Positions 1 to 9,756 of a DNA stretch of 64,000 nucleotides are shown here, piece by piece. The DNA is taken from positions 30,584-94,583 of the forward strand of contig JAFSTC010000024.1 in the NCBI GenBank assembly GCA_017450705.1, read 5' to 3'. A program made the position numbers and the translations under genes. The stretch's first letter is position 1; each line of letters opens with the position of its first letter. The notes under the pieces were generated by a model. It was not told the DNA's origin. It did no database searches and saw only the letters and a program-made list of their open reading frames with translations. The stretch comes from Lentisphaeria bacterium. GTDB lineage: Bacteria; Verrucomicrobiota; Lentisphaeria; Victivallales; Victivallaceae.

Positions 1-1676
1 ATCTCGTCTATCGCGGACAAGCCGAACTTGACGCGGGCCGGATCGAGACCGTTCTCGGCGATCTGCCTCGGGACGAGGTAGCGTTTCGCGATCTCCCGTT
101 TCTCGAGGGAGGTATACCCCGGGATGCGAATCACCTCCATGCGGTCGAGCAGCGGGCCGGGGATCCCCTCGAAAGTATTGGCCGTCGCGATGAAAAAGAC
201 TTTGGAGAGATCCACGCCGAGCTCCACGTAATTGTCCGTGAAGGAGTTGTTCTGAGCGGGATCCAGCACCTCGAGCAGAGCGGCTCCCGGGTCGCCGTGG
301 TTGTCGCGGGCCAGCTTGTCCACTTCATCGAGCATGAACACCGGATTGGCGGATCCGGCCCGCTTGAGATTCTGGACGATCCGGCCGGGCATAGCCCCCA
401 CGTAAGTCCTCCTGTGTCCGCGGATCTCGGCTTCGTCCCGGACGCCGCCGAGAGAGACGCGGATGAATTTGCGGTTCATGGCCCGGGCGATGGATTGCCC
501 CAGCGAGGTCTTGCCCACCCCGGGGGGGCCGATCAGACAGAGGATCGGCGCGCGGCGGGCCGGATCGTCCCGCTTGAGCTGGAGAACGGCGAGAAACTCG
601 AGGATGCGCTTTTTCACATCCTCCAGTCCGTAATGGTCGGCCTCGAGAACATCCGATGCGGCGGCGCAGTCGAGACGATCCTCCGTGAAGATCCGCCAGG
701 GGATATCCAGCAGCCAGTTGAGATACGTGTAGCTGATGTTGTATTCGGGGGACGCCTGGGGGATGAGGGGCAGCCGTTCCATTTCCTTGACGACGACCGA
801 TTCGACCTCTTCCGGCAGGGACAGCTTCCGGTGTCTGGCGTCCAGTTCGACGATGTCGGGGTTGCGGGTGTCCTCATCCAGCTCCGCCTTGATCGCCCGG
901 AGCTGTTCCCGCAGATAAAACTCCCTCTGGGAAGCACCGAGGGTCTGCTGGACCTCGCTCTGTATTTTGATGCCCAGCCGCAGGGATTCCAGCTCCCTGT
1001 TGAGCCAGGCGGCGAGGATGCGGCAGCGGGTCTCCGTCGAAGACAGGATCAGGATGACCGTCTTCTCGGCGAGACTCAGGGGAAGAGCCTCGGCCACGAT
1101 ATCGACGATCCGTCCCGGAGAGGCGGTGCCGGCCGCCCCGGACAGGACCTCCTCGGGGATCCCCGGGGTCATGGAGGCAAACTCCTGGAAAGCCAGCTGG
1201 ATGCTTTTTTTGTATGCGTTCAGCTCCCGGGTTTCCGCCGCGGAGAAGGTCTCCTCCCGGACGGCATAGCGCAGTTTCACGAGCGGAGATTCTTCCCCTC
1301 TCGGCAAAAACTCCTTGAAGAGGATGCGCCGCACGCCCCGGACAACGGCCCGGACCGAACCGTCGGGCAGCTCCATCTGCTTGAGGACCCGAACGAGCAC
1401 GCCGGTCACCGAACGGCGTTTCCCATCGTACTCGAACGTGGGAAATTCCAGTTTTTCGGGGACGGACTGGAGTTCGGCGGGATCCGGCATCTCGGGAAAA
1501 AGAGCCAGCAGCCGGTCCCTCTGCAAAGTCTCGCGCAGAACGGCCCGGTTGTACTCCCCCGTCACGGAGATCGACACAAGGCTGAAGGGGTAGACCACCG
1601 CGTCGGCAAGATCGAAAAACAGAGCCTCCGGAAAAACCGCGGCAAGTCCCCTGACGCTGATCGTCGAAATATCCAT
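1..1676 (-). CDS. lon: ATP-dependent Lon protease (partial, C-terminus outside window)
   Basis: This is an ATP-dependent cytosolic serine protease that degrades misfolded and regulatory proteins. Translating the minus strand from the ATG at 1676 gives an N-terminal substrate-binding domain, a coiled middle part (residues about 190-260) with the Lon-like run [14 protein letters not shown], then the AAA+ module: Walker [10 protein letters not shown] near residue 385, the [20 protein letters not shown] stretch, and Walker B FMLDEVDK. About 558 codons are present; the Ser-Lys protease domain lies beyond position 1. The start is 15 bases after the stop of the sugar kinase, so the two are probably co-transcribed. 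The Shine-Dalgarno signal is weak, consistent with coupling to the upstream gene. Confidence 0.95.
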   Translation of the reverse strand, partial: MDISTISVRGLAAVFPEALFFDLADAVVYPFSLVSISVTGEYNRAVLRETLQRDRLLALFPEMPDPAELQSVPEKLEFPTFEYDGKRRSVTGVLVRVLKQMELPDGSVRAVVRGVRRILFKEFLPRGEESPLVKLRYAVREETFSAAETRELNAYKKSIQLAFQEFASMTPGIPEEVLSGAAGTASPGRIVDIVAEALPLSLAEKTVILILSSTETRCRILAAWLNRELESLRLGIKIQSEVQQTLGASQREFYLREQLRAIKAELDEDTRNPDIVELDARHRKLSLPEEVESVVVKEMERLPLIPQASPEYNISYTYLNWLLDIPWRIFTEDRLDCAAASDVLEADHYGLEDVKKRILEFLAVLQLKRDDPARRAPILCLIGPPGVGKTSLGQSIARAMNRKFIRVSLGGVRDEAEIRGHRRTYVGAMPGRIVQNLKRAGSANPVFMLDEVDKLARDNHGDPGAALLEVLDPAQNNSFTDNYVELGVDLSKVFFIATANTFEGIPGPLLDRMEVIRIPGYTSLEKREIAKRYLVPRQIAENGLDPARVKFGLSAIDE

Positions 1677-1691
1677 ATCAAAAAGAACGGA

Positions 1692-2705
1692 TCACTCGGG
1701 GATCGGATAGTATTCGCAGTCCTTCAGGAAGTCCAGCATCTTCTCCAGCGGAACGGCACCGCCGCTGGCGGAGGCGCACAGCAGATTGAAGTGGCTGGAC
1801 GCGCCGCCCAGACGGAGGGACTTTTCGAGGTCCCATCCGGCGTGGAGCCCGTAGATGGCACCGGCGGCGAAGGCGTCGCCGGCGCCGTTGGTCCCGACGA
1901 TGTCGGAAGGATCGATCCGGGGCGCGGGGACGTACATGTACTTGCCGCCGGCCGACCGGGCCCCGGCGCCTTCGGGGAAATGGACGATGACCGTCTCCTT
2001 CACGCCCTTTTCGAACATGAAGTCGACGGCCGCGGGCAGATTTTTGACCAGCAGTTTCCCGTCGTCGGAACGCAGGGGGATGCCGCTGAGGATCCCCAGC
2101 TCCACCTCGTTGATGAACATGATGTCGATGTAGGGCAGCGCCGGGATGACGACGCTGCGGAAACGGTCGGGAGCCTCGGAAACCAGATCGACGATGGTTT
2201 TGTACCCCTTGCCGCGCATGAGATCCAGCACCTTTGCGGCGACGGTCCCGTACTTGGGATCGGCGCTGTCCATTTTGGCCAGCAGGAGCAGATAGCCGAG
2301 ATAAAAGAATTTCGCGGGCACGTCGATGCTCTCGAAATCGGGATAATCCAATTTGTCGTTGGCGCCCCGGCAGTGGAAGAACGTGCGCTTGCCCTCGGCG
2401 GACATCACGTCGGTGAAACTCGTGCTGACGCCGTCGAGCTGACGCAGGTAGCGGACGTCGATATTGCGCTTTTTCGTCTCCTCGAACAGCCATTCGCCGG
2501 GCTCGTCTTTCCCGAGGAGTCCCGATGCGTACAGCGGCAGATCCTTGTCCATGGCGGCCAGGTCGAAGAGCACGTTGGTCGGTCCGCCGCCGGGAGCCCG
2601 GACCATGCTCAAAATGTTGCAGAGATTCCCCTCTCCGGGCCAGCGGTCGAGGGTCTTCACGTTGTCGTATATCCAGTTTCCGGAACCGATGATGCCGTTT
2701 CTCAT
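1692..2705 (-). CDS. PfkB-family carbohydrate kinase
   Basis: This is a ribokinase-fold sugar kinase of 337 residues that transfers phosphate from ATP to a sugar or nucleoside in the cytosol. It has an N-terminal glycine-rich substrate region (GGGPTNVLFDLA, about residues 39-50) and the C-terminal PfkB signature DIVGTNGAGDAFAAGA (about 268-283), whose GAGD aspartate is the catalytic base. The ATG at 2705 has CAGGAG nine bases upstream. An AraC-type regulator lies upstream and lon follows, all on the same strand. The substrate cannot be read from sequence. The context suggests a sugar released by the neighbouring glycosidases. Confidence 0.9.
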   Translation of the reverse strand: MRNGIIGSGNWIYDNVKTLDRWPGEGNLCNILSMVRAPGGGPTNVLFDLAAMDKDLPLYASGLLGKDEPGEWLFEETKKRNIDVRYLRQLDGVSTSFTDVMSAEGKRTFFHCRGANDKLDYPDFESIDVPAKFFYLGYLLLLAKMDSADPKYGTVAAKVLDLMRGKGYKTIVDLVSEAPDRFRSVVIPALPYIDIMFINEVELGILSGIPLRSDDGKLLVKNLPAAVDFMFEKGVKETVIVHFPEGAGARSAGGKYMYVPAPRIDPSDIVGTNGAGDAFAAGAIYGLHAGWDLEKSLRLGGASSHFNLLCASASGGAVPLEKMLDFLKDCEYYPIPE

Positions 2706-2828
2706 TTTCAGAACTCCTGTTTTAGTCCGATCCGTTGACGCTGTATATAAGATATCCCGGCAAAGACAAAATGCAACTTTTTTTCACGAAAAACGCCCGC
2801 CCCCGCCCGTTCGGTAAAAGTCTCCCTG

Positions 2829-3695
2829 TCATTTCCCCGAGCCGCGGAGGACAAGTTTCCGGTAGGCGCCCGGCGTCATGCCCGTATGCCTGCGGAACGC
2901 CCGGATGAAGTGGCTCGTGTCGTAAAATCCGACGGAAACGGCGATCTCGGAGACGCTTTTCTCCGTATGTTCCAGCAGGTCCCGGGCCTGTTCCACCCGG
3001 CAGCGGATCACGTATTCCGCCGCCCCCTGCCCGATGGAGCGGCGCATGAATTCGTTGAGATAGCCCGGAGAAACGCCGGCCGCCCCGGCCATCCGCGCCC
3101 GGGAGAGTTTTTCGCAGGAATGGGTGGTGATGAAGTTGAAGAGCGAACTCAACTGAAGATCGCGGCGGCTGGAGCTTGCACCGACGGGCGTTCCTTTCCC
3201 GAGGATGATGAAAAGCAGTCTCAGCAGGAGCGCCCGGCGCAGAACGCCGTTGCAGCGTCCCGGTCTCTGACACTCGGCGGCCAGTTCGTCGAAGGCGGCG
3301 TCGAGTCCCCCCGCCGCGGCCACGGGGAACGACAGTTTTTTCTCCCGGAAACTCCCGGGACGGCACCAGCAGGAAAAGAGGGGATTCCCCAAAAGCTCCG
3401 CCCGCTCCTCCGGAGAAAACAGCTCCATGGAAAACAGCAGCGTATCGTAACTCAGCGGCCCCGAGATCGAAAACGAATGGACGTCCCCGGGGGAAAAGGC
3501 ATAAACGTCTCCGCGCACCACCGGATAATGCCGGTCGTTGACCCGGCAGCACGCCGCGCCGCCGCGGATATACATCAGTTCCATGCAGTCGTGCGTGTGC
3601 GAGGGCTCGGGTTTGGTCCGGCGGAACACGTGCTCCACCCACACGGGGGGCGCATCGGGGGGACGCAGGTAGGCGCTGATGCAGTAATGTTTCAT
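2829..3695 (-). CDS. AraC-family transcriptional regulator
   Basis: This is a 288-residue DNA-binding activator of carbohydrate genes. The N-terminal half is a cupin-type sensor (HTHDCMELMYIRGG, residues about 27-40, then GDVYAFSPGDVHSF). The C-terminal ~100 residues hold two helix-turn-helix motifs, the second ending IAVSVGFYDTSHFIRAFRRHTGMTPGAYRK, which is typical of AraC/XylS. The frame can be opened further up at a GTG (3725), but a strong promoter (3729-3757, minus strand) would start RNA at about 3722, after that codon, so the ATG at 3695 is preferred. It is divergent from the glycosidase cassette that starts at 3863, its likely target. Confidence 0.9.
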   Translation of the reverse strand: MKHYCISAYLRPPDAPPVWVEHVFRRTKPEPSHTHDCMELMYIRGGAACCRVNDRHYPVVRGDVYAFSPGDVHSFSISGPLSYDTLLFSMELFSPEERAELLGNPLFSCWCRPGSFREKKLSFPVAAAGGLDAAFDELAAECQRPGRCNGVLRRALLLRLLFIILGKGTPVGASSSRRDLQLSSLFNFITTHSCEKLSRARMAGAAGVSPGYLNEFMRRSIGQGAAEYVIRCRVEQARDLLEHTEKSVSEIAVSVGFYDTSHFIRAFRRHTGMTPGAYRKLVLRGSGK

Positions 3696-3728
3696 ATTTT
3701 TATCCAGTCCGGCGTAAAAAAACACCTT

Positions 3729-3757
3729 ACTATACTGTTGAAAATGCGCAAAATCAA
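3729..3757 (-). promoter_or_regulatory. Sigma-70-like promoter of the AraC regulator
   Basis: On the minus strand, a TTGATT -35 box (3752-3757) and a TATAGT -10 box (3729-3734) are separated by 17 bases. The predicted RNA start near 3722 decides the start codon of the regulator. Confidence 0.6.
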
Positions 3758-3862
3758 GTCCTTTGAAAATTTTCTTTGTTTTTTACAATCATTTCCCAAA
3801 AAAATCCTATCTAATTTTTCTCCGGAGGGGTATACTATGGGTGTGACGGAAAGGCTGGTGTC

Positions 3863-5944
3863 ATGGAAGAATTTGTTTTGGATTGCCCCCACGGGACGCT
3901 GCGCTGCGACGAAAAAGGCCGGGTGACCGGGCTGCGGCATAACGGCGTCGAAACGGCCGCGCGGGCCGAAAATGCGTTTCTGCTGGGATTCCGGGATCCC
4001 CGGCGGGATCTCGTCATCCTGACGGACGCGGATTTTTCCGCATGCCGCGTCGAAGCGGAAGAAAAAAGGCTCCGTTTTTCCTACACCGGCAACGATCGGA
4101 ATCTGGAGGCCGGTATTGAAATCCTCTCCACGGCGGCGGGGTTCGAATTTTATTCCGAGGTCCGGAACATCCCCGACGACTTTCCTCTGGAGTGGGTCGA
4201 CGCCCCCTCAGTGTGCGTGCGCAAAGCGGGACTTCTGCTGTGGCCCCGTTGCGAAGGCGTGCTCATCGACGGCTCCGACCGCCGGGAAGAGTACGGTCCG
4301 TGGCACACGGCAGGATTCGTCGACACCTTCCCCGGGGGATTCTATCCCGGCCACTGCCAGATGCAGTTTCTCTGCCACTGGGACGACAGCGGCGAAGGGC
4401 TTTATTTCGAGGCGGCGGATCGGACCCATACCCTCAAAAACGTGGATTTCGCTCCCGCGGGAAATAATCGCAGGCTTTCGCTGCAGACCTTCTGCGGCGG
4501 GAGAGTGGAAGGCGGCGTTTACCGCAGTCCCTTCGCCTGTCTTCTGCGGGGATTCTCCGGCGACTGGCGCGACGGCTGCGCCATTTACCGCGACAGGATC
4601 GAGTCCGATCCCGTTCTGCCGGAAAAGGGCAACTACCATCCGCTCATGCGCCGTTCTCCCGTGGTCGTGATCTACCCGGTGCAGGGAGAAGGGAAAGACT
4701 GCGGCGCCATGGGCCCCAACGAATACTATCCCTACACCCGCGCTCTGCCCGTATTGGAGGAACTTTCGAAAAAACTGGAGAGCCCCGTGATGAGCCTCCT
4801 CATGCACTGGGAGGGGACCGCGCCGTGGGCGCCGCCCTATGTCTGGCCGCCGCTGGGCGGGGAGGCGCTTCTGGGCGAGTTCCGCGACAAACTCCACGAG
4901 AAGGGAAACTATCTCGGGCTCTACGCCTCGGGAACGGCCTGGACCCAGACCAGCAGCATCAACGATTACAGCTGCGAAAGGCAGTTTGAGGAGGAACATC
5001 TCGTCACGGAAATGATCCGCGGGCCCCACGGCGAGATCAAGGCGGTCTCGTGCAACGGTCCCAAGGCCCAGCGGATCGGATACGACATGTGCATGGCAAG
5101 GAAGTGGTGCCGCGAAACGGTGAAGAAGGAGATCTCAAAAATCAGCGCTTTCGGCGCGGACTACATCCAGTTTTTCGATCAGAACATCGGCGGGCGCTTT
5201 CTGCCCTGCTACGCGCCGGACCACGGCCATCCGGAACTGCCCGGCGTGTGGCAAACCGAGGCGATGAAGAGCCTTTACCGCGAAACCGTCGCCGAAACCG
5301 GCGCGCTGCTGGGGTCGGAGGCGGCGGCCGCTCTCCCCTACATAAAGGAACTTCCCTTCAGCGATCTGCGCGACAACTTCGACTGGCCCTACGGCGAGCC
5401 CGTGCCCGCCTATGCGTTCGTCTTCCACGAATACACGGTGAATTTTTCGGGCAACCAGTGCGGGCTCAACTATCATCTTGATCTGGAGGGGGCGCCGGTC
5501 AACATGCTCTACCGCATCGCCTACGGATTTTCGGCGGGCAATCTGCTCTCGGTGGTGCTCAAGGACAAGGGGCACATCCACTGGGGCTGGGGCGTGCCGT
5601 GGACCACGAAGGAGCCGGATCAGGAGAGCGTGCTCACCTTCATCGCCCGGCTGAACAGGGTCCGCAGGGAATATCCGGAGTTCCTGCTGGAAGGGCGCAT
5701 GGAGAAGCCGTCCGCAAAGATCGAATGCGGCAACGCGTTCCTGCTGCGGAAGAACGGAGAAAAGATCGCCGTTCCCGAGGTGCTTTCCGTCCAATGGCGC
5801 TCCCCCGCGGGGAAACGGGCGCTGGTTTTGACCAATTATCACGGGAAGCAAGTCGAAGTCGAACTCGACGGGAGATGTATGGAGATCCCGCCCCTTTCCG
5901 CAGTCCTGATCGATATATCATCCAACGACGGAGGTGTTCAATGA
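3863..5944 (+). CDS. DUF6259-type glycosidase-like protein
   Basis: This is a 693-residue protein resembling DUF6259-domain proteins, which are distant TIM-barrel relatives of retaining glycosidases. The first ~260 residues are beta-rich (super-sandwich-like). The second part has barrel-like segments such as SPVMSLLMHWEGTAPWAPPY (about 307-326) and DYIQFFDQNIGG (about 432-443), with acidic residues at strand ends that could be catalytic. There is no signal peptide, so it may act in the cytosol. Its stop overlaps the start of the next glycosidase by four bases (ATGA), which implies translational coupling. Opposite the AraC gene, it is the first gene of the cassette. The substrate is unknown. 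Confidence 0.75.
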   Translation: MEEFVLDCPHGTLRCDEKGRVTGLRHNGVETAARAENAFLLGFRDPRRDLVILTDADFSACRVEAEEKRLRFSYTGNDRNLEAGIEILSTAAGFEFYSEVRNIPDDFPLEWVDAPSVCVRKAGLLLWPRCEGVLIDGSDRREEYGPWHTAGFVDTFPGGFYPGHCQMQFLCHWDDSGEGLYFEAADRTHTLKNVDFAPAGNNRRLSLQTFCGGRVEGGVYRSPFACLLRGFSGDWRDGCAIYRDRIESDPVLPEKGNYHPLMRRSPVVVIYPVQGEGKDCGAMGPNEYYPYTRALPVLEELSKKLESPVMSLLMHWEGTAPWAPPYVWPPLGGEALLGEFRDKLHEKGNYLGLYASGTAWTQTSSINDYSCERQFEEEHLVTEMIRGPHGEIKAVSCNGPKAQRIGYDMCMARKWCRETVKKEISKISAFGADYIQFFDQNIGGRFLPCYAPDHGHPELPGVWQTEAMKSLYRETVAETGALLGSEAAAALPYIKELPFSDLRDNFDWPYGEPVPAYAFVFHEYTVNFSGNQCGLNYHLDLEGAPVNMLYRIAYGFSAGNLLSVVLKDKGHIHWGWGVPWTTKEPDQESVLTFIARLNRVRREYPEFLLEGRMEKPSAKIECGNAFLLRKNGEKIAVPEVLSVQWRSPAGKRALVLTNYHGKQVEVELDGRCMEIPPLSAVLIDISSNDGGVQ

Positions 5945-8898
5945 TGAAAAGAGCGCTGTTTTTTCTGACGGGGCTTCTTCTTGCCGGAAGCGCCGGCGCG
6001 GAGGAGTTTGCCGGAGACAAGCTCATCCTCAAGGGCGGAGCGAAGATCGAAGACGGCGTCCTCCGCCTCAACGGCAAAAGCGCCTACGCTCTGCTGCGGG
6101 GGACGGAAAAGTACAACATAGCGAGGGCGGGGCTCACGCTGGCCTGTTCCGTCAGGCTGCTCGACGACAAGACGCGGACGAACGACGGCGATCCGGCCGG
6201 GTTCGACATGTTTTTCTCCAAGGGCGACACGGCGTTCGTCTTCGGCAGATACCTGGAGAAGATCTACACCAACATCAAAAACGCGGCGAACAAGAACCGG
6301 TTCGGGTGCGCAACGCGGACCTTCCGCATCCCATCCGCCGGCGTCTGGACCCATATGGCGGCGACGTTCCGGTATTACGATCACCACGAACAGGGCGAGA
6401 CGGGGTACCTCGTCACGGTCTACCTCAACGGCGACCGCGTAGCCCGGATCAGACACAAGGGTTTGGTTCCCGTCGTCAATGATTCTCCTCTGGACGTCGG
6501 CAAGGGCTGGGGCAGCGTGTGGATGCTCAACGGCGATGTCGCGGAGATCTTCGCCGAAAGGCGGGCTCTCAACGACGCCGAGATCGCGGCGCTGGTCGAG
6601 AAAAGCCGTTTCGTGAAGCCCCAGTCCGGCGCGCACAATCGGGCTTTGGACGGGATCAGGCCGCAGGCCCCCGCGGGGAAATGGCTTCTTTCGGCCCTGC
6701 ACCGGGTCCGTTCCGAAAAGCGGGGGACGGCTTTGGCGGAACGGTTGAGCCCGGCGTGGAAGGCAAAGGAGGACGAAAGCGTCTTCGCTCTCCTGCGGGC
6801 CAATGCCGACGAACTCCGGTTCTTTGCGGAGAAAGACCTGCTGCTGCTGCTGGACACGAAAGCCGTCCGGGGCAACCCGATCCTCGGCCTGTACGACCGG
6901 ACCGCCCGCCGCCCCGTCACGGAGGAAAAGATGATGGACTGGGAGATCCACGCCAAGCGGAAGGGAAAGGCGCTTGTTTTCAGTTCCGACGACATGCCCT
7001 GTTCCGTCGGGGATATCACGGATGCGGGATTCTCGGTCCGGTGGAAAAGCGGCGGCATCGGGGCGAGAGCTTCTTTCCTTCTGGAAGAAAACGGCCTGTC
7101 GGCGGATTTTGCCGTCGCCGATCCCGACCGGGACACGCTCCTGCGCTCCGTGATCTTCCCCGTGGTCAGATGTCCGCGGTACGGCCGGAATGATGCGCTT
7201 CTCTATCCCTACATGTGCGGCGCGGTGGTGAAGGATCCCACGGTCAACGTCTTTGCCCGGGGGCAGGACGGGAATTATCCGACGGCGACGCTGTCGATGC
7301 AGTTTTCGGCCTATTTCGGAGACGGGCGGGGCATGTTCCTCGGCTGGCGCGATCCCGCGGGAACGGTGAAATCCCATCAGGTGACCGGACGGCGGGGCGG
7401 TGTCGAATTCTCCTGGCGTCAGAGCGTGCCCCGGCCCCTCGCGCACCCCGCGGGCGGGAACGGTTACGCCAGTCCCGGCAAAGTGCGGCTCGAACTTTAT
7501 TCGGGCGAATGGTTCGAAGCGGCGATGATCCACAAAAAGTGGGCGCTCTCCAAGGCAGACTGGCGCGTTCCCCTGCCCCGGCGGGAAACGCCCGAATGGT
7601 ACCGGAAAGTCCCCGTGGTTTTCGCCATGCGCGGCTACTCGCCAAAGACGGCGCAAGCCAATTACGCGTGGTACAAGTATCTGCGGAGCTACCTCGAGAC
7701 CCCGGCGCTCATCACGTGGATGCACTGGTTCTTCCTGGATCAGGAGACGTGGCCGGAATATCCGGAGCGGCCCTACGTGCGGGCCGTTTTCGAGGACATG
7801 ATCCGCACGGGCAGCTACACCGAACCGTACCTCGACGGACGGCTCTGGTGCACCGTCGATCACATCAAGAACAAGGGGAACGAGCGATATGAGGCCGTCG
7901 GCAAAAAGATCGCGGTGAAACTGGAGGACGGCTCCATCCCCGTGGAGGTCTACGGCAGCGACGCCTACGCGGTCATGTGTCCCGTCACGGAGGCCTGGCA
8001 GCAGAAACTCCTCGCCATGGCCCGGCAGATCGCGCCCTTCGCCTCGGCCTTCTACTTCGATCAGGTGACAGCCGGGGCGGGGCTGGGGTGTTTCGATCCC
8101 TCCCACGGTCATGCGCTCAATGACCCTTCGGTCTGGATCGCCAGGGGATACCGCCCGGCGCTCAAACGCATCCGGCAGGCCTTCCCAAATGTGCCGCTCT
8201 GCAGCGAGGACGCGGCGGAGGCCTATCTGGATCTCTTCGACGGCGGCCACATCTGGCGCTGGTCCTTCCCCGGACTGGTCCCCGCCTTCCAGGCCATCTA
8301 CGGCGGCCGGATGCAGTATTACGGACTTCTGTACGACAAGACGAGGGGCAAAGGCTCCATGGAGTCCAACTTCTACAAGACGGCCGCCTCATGCGTCAAC
8401 GGGCTCAAGATCAGCCGGACTGGCGTGGAGGAGCTGGAACCGGCGGATGAAAACAGGGTGTTTTTCAAAAAAATGGTCCATCTGCGTTCGGCCCTCACCG
8501 GTTACTTCGACGCGGGGGAGATGCTGGCGCCGGTGCGGTTCCGAACCCCGATCCCCGAACGCGAACTGGTATTCTCCATCCCCGGCGGAACGGAACGGTT
8601 TGCCGTCCCGCTTGCGGCGGTCAATGCCTACCGTCTCGGCGAGACGCGCGTTTACATCTTCATCAACACCTCTTCCGACCCCGTCGTCCTGTCCCCGCAG
8701 CTTCCCGAATCATGGCTGTGCGTCGAGGGAGAAGAGCTCCCGAGACGGTTTGACGGACAGTTCACCCTGACGGGACGCCGGAGCGCCGTCGCCGTGTGCG
8801 GTCCCGAAAAGGAAGCCCGGCGCCTGGCGCAGACGCTGAAGAAGATCTCCGGGTTCACACAGGGCATTTCGCGAAAAGATTTCGATAAAATCAAGTAA
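5941..8898 (+). CDS. Secreted LamG/DUF6259-like glycosidase
   Basis: This is a 985-residue exported protein. The start is the ATG at 5941, overlapping the previous stop, with GGAGGTG just upstream. Residues 1-20 form a signal peptide ending GSAGA. Residues about 25-220 form a concanavalin/LamG-like domain that probably binds carbohydrate (SVRLLDDKTRT, WTHMAATFRYYD, VYLNGDRVARI). The rest resembles the preceding DUF6259 protein, with a barrel-like part including ITWMHWFFLDQE and ASAFYFDQVTAG. The pairing of a non-secreted and a secreted paralogue suggests stepwise breakdown of one glycan outside and inside the cell. The sugar specificity cannot be inferred. Confidence 0.75.
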   Translation: MMKRALFFLTGLLLAGSAGAEEFAGDKLILKGGAKIEDGVLRLNGKSAYALLRGTEKYNIARAGLTLACSVRLLDDKTRTNDGDPAGFDMFFSKGDTAFVFGRYLEKIYTNIKNAANKNRFGCATRTFRIPSAGVWTHMAATFRYYDHHEQGETGYLVTVYLNGDRVARIRHKGLVPVVNDSPLDVGKGWGSVWMLNGDVAEIFAERRALNDAEIAALVEKSRFVKPQSGAHNRALDGIRPQAPAGKWLLSALHRVRSEKRGTALAERLSPAWKAKEDESVFALLRANADELRFFAEKDLLLLLDTKAVRGNPILGLYDRTARRPVTEEKMMDWEIHAKRKGKALVFSSDDMPCSVGDITDAGFSVRWKSGGIGARASFLLEENGLSADFAVADPDRDTLLRSVIFPVVRCPRYGRNDALLYPYMCGAVVKDPTVNVFARGQDGNYPTATLSMQFSAYFGDGRGMFLGWRDPAGTVKSHQVTGRRGGVEFSWRQSVPRPLAHPAGGNGYASPGKVRLELYSGEWFEAAMIHKKWALSKADWRVPLPRRETPEWYRKVPVVFAMRGYSPKTAQANYAWYKYLRSYLETPALITWMHWFFLDQETWPEYPERPYVRAVFEDMIRTGSYTEPYLDGRLWCTVDHIKNKGNERYEAVGKKIAVKLEDGSIPVEVYGSDAYAVMCPVTEAWQQKLLAMARQIAPFASAFYFDQVTAGAGLGCFDPSHGHALNDPSVWIARGYRPALKRIRQAFPNVPLCSEDAAEAYLDLFDGGHIWRWSFPGLVPAFQAIYGGRMQYYGLLYDKTRGKGSMESNFYKTAASCVNGLKISRTGVEELEPADENRVFFKKMVHLRSALTGYFDAGEMLAPVRFRTPIPERELVFSIPGGTERFAVPLAAVNAYRLGETRVYIFINTSSDPVVLSPQLPESWLCVEGEELPRRFDGQFTLTGRRSAVAVCGPEKEARRLAQTLKKISGFTQGISRKDFDKIK

Positions 8899-8960
8899 AT
8901 CATTTGAAAAAAAGGGCAAACGGGTGCATTTTACATTCCGGGACCGTCAAGGGAGCAATG

Positions 8961-9743
8961 ATGAAAAAGATCAGCGTCGTCATCTGGAACGAATTCGTTC
9001 ACGAGCGTGAAGAGGGCACGGTCGGCGATATCATCCGCCGGCACTACCCAGAGGGGATCCACCGTCACCTCGCTTCCTTTCTGGCGGAAGAGGATCTCGA
9101 AATCACGCCCGTTTCGCTGGACATGCCCGGTCAGGGACTGCCGGACGAGCTTTTGAACGGGACCGACGTCCTTCTCTGGTGGGGGCATTGCGCCCACGGC
9201 GCGGTCGACGACGCGCTGGTCGAACGCATCCACAAGCGGGTCCTGGCCGGCATGGGACTGGTAGTCCTTCACTCAGGCCATCTCTCGAAAATTTTCCGGA
9301 GTCTCATGGGGACGGCCTGCCGGCTCCGCTGGCGCGAAGCCGGGGAAAAGGAACGGCTCTGGGTGGTCTCCCCCGGTCACCCCGTGGCCCGGGATCTGCC
9401 GGAGACCTTCGTCATCCCCCATCAGGAGATGTACGGCGAGCCTTTCGACATCCCGCAGGACGGCAAGATCGTTTTCATGTCCTGGTTCGAGGGCGGGAAC
9501 ATCTTCCGCAGCGGCGTCGCCTTCGAGCGCGACCGGGGACGGATATTCTACTTTTCGCCGGGGCACGAGACCTACCCGGTCTACCACGACCCGAACGTGC
9601 GGCGGGTGCTCCTCAACGCCATCCGCTGGACCGCGCCGGACGTCATCGCCGCCGACCGGGTGACCCCCATGCCGAAACCGCTCGAAAAGATCTGCTCGGC
9701 CGATCCGCTGGCCGGTGTCGACACGGCACATCTTCACAAATAG
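8961..9743 (+). CDS. ThuA-like domain protein
   Basis: This is a 260-residue protein of the ThuA (trehalose-utilisation) glutamine-amidotransferase-like fold. It begins MKKISVVIWNEFVHE, then has the WGHCAHGAVDD segment, VVLHSGHLSKIF at the nucleophile-elbow position of related folds, and the HQEMYGEPF and FYFSPGHETYPVY motifs conserved in ThuA proteins. GGGAG at 8951-8955 fits the ATG at 8961 better than 8958; an earlier in-frame start at 8904 has no good ribosome site. In many bacteria ThuA proteins sit next to Gfo/Idh/MocA oxidoreductases, as here. The biochemical role is not firmly known; a part in oxidised-sugar metabolism is inferred. Confidence 0.85.
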   Translation: MKKISVVIWNEFVHEREEGTVGDIIRRHYPEGIHRHLASFLAEEDLEITPVSLDMPGQGLPDELLNGTDVLLWWGHCAHGAVDDALVERIHKRVLAGMGLVVLHSGHLSKIFRSLMGTACRLRWREAGEKERLWVVSPGHPVARDLPETFVIPHQEMYGEPFDIPQDGKIVFMSWFEGGNIFRSGVAFERDRGRIFYFSPGHETYPVYHDPNVRRVLLNAIRWTAPDVIAADRVTPMPKPLEKICSADPLAGVDTAHLHK

Positions 9744-9756
9744 GGAGACGGTCTTC

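Noticed and set aside
297..2738. An 813-codon open frame on the plus strand across lon and the PfkB gene
   Set aside because: It spans two clear minus-strand genes and their junction, with no recognisable domain.
3696..3725. GTG start at 3725 for the AraC regulator
   Set aside because: The predicted RNA start near 3722 lies after this codon.
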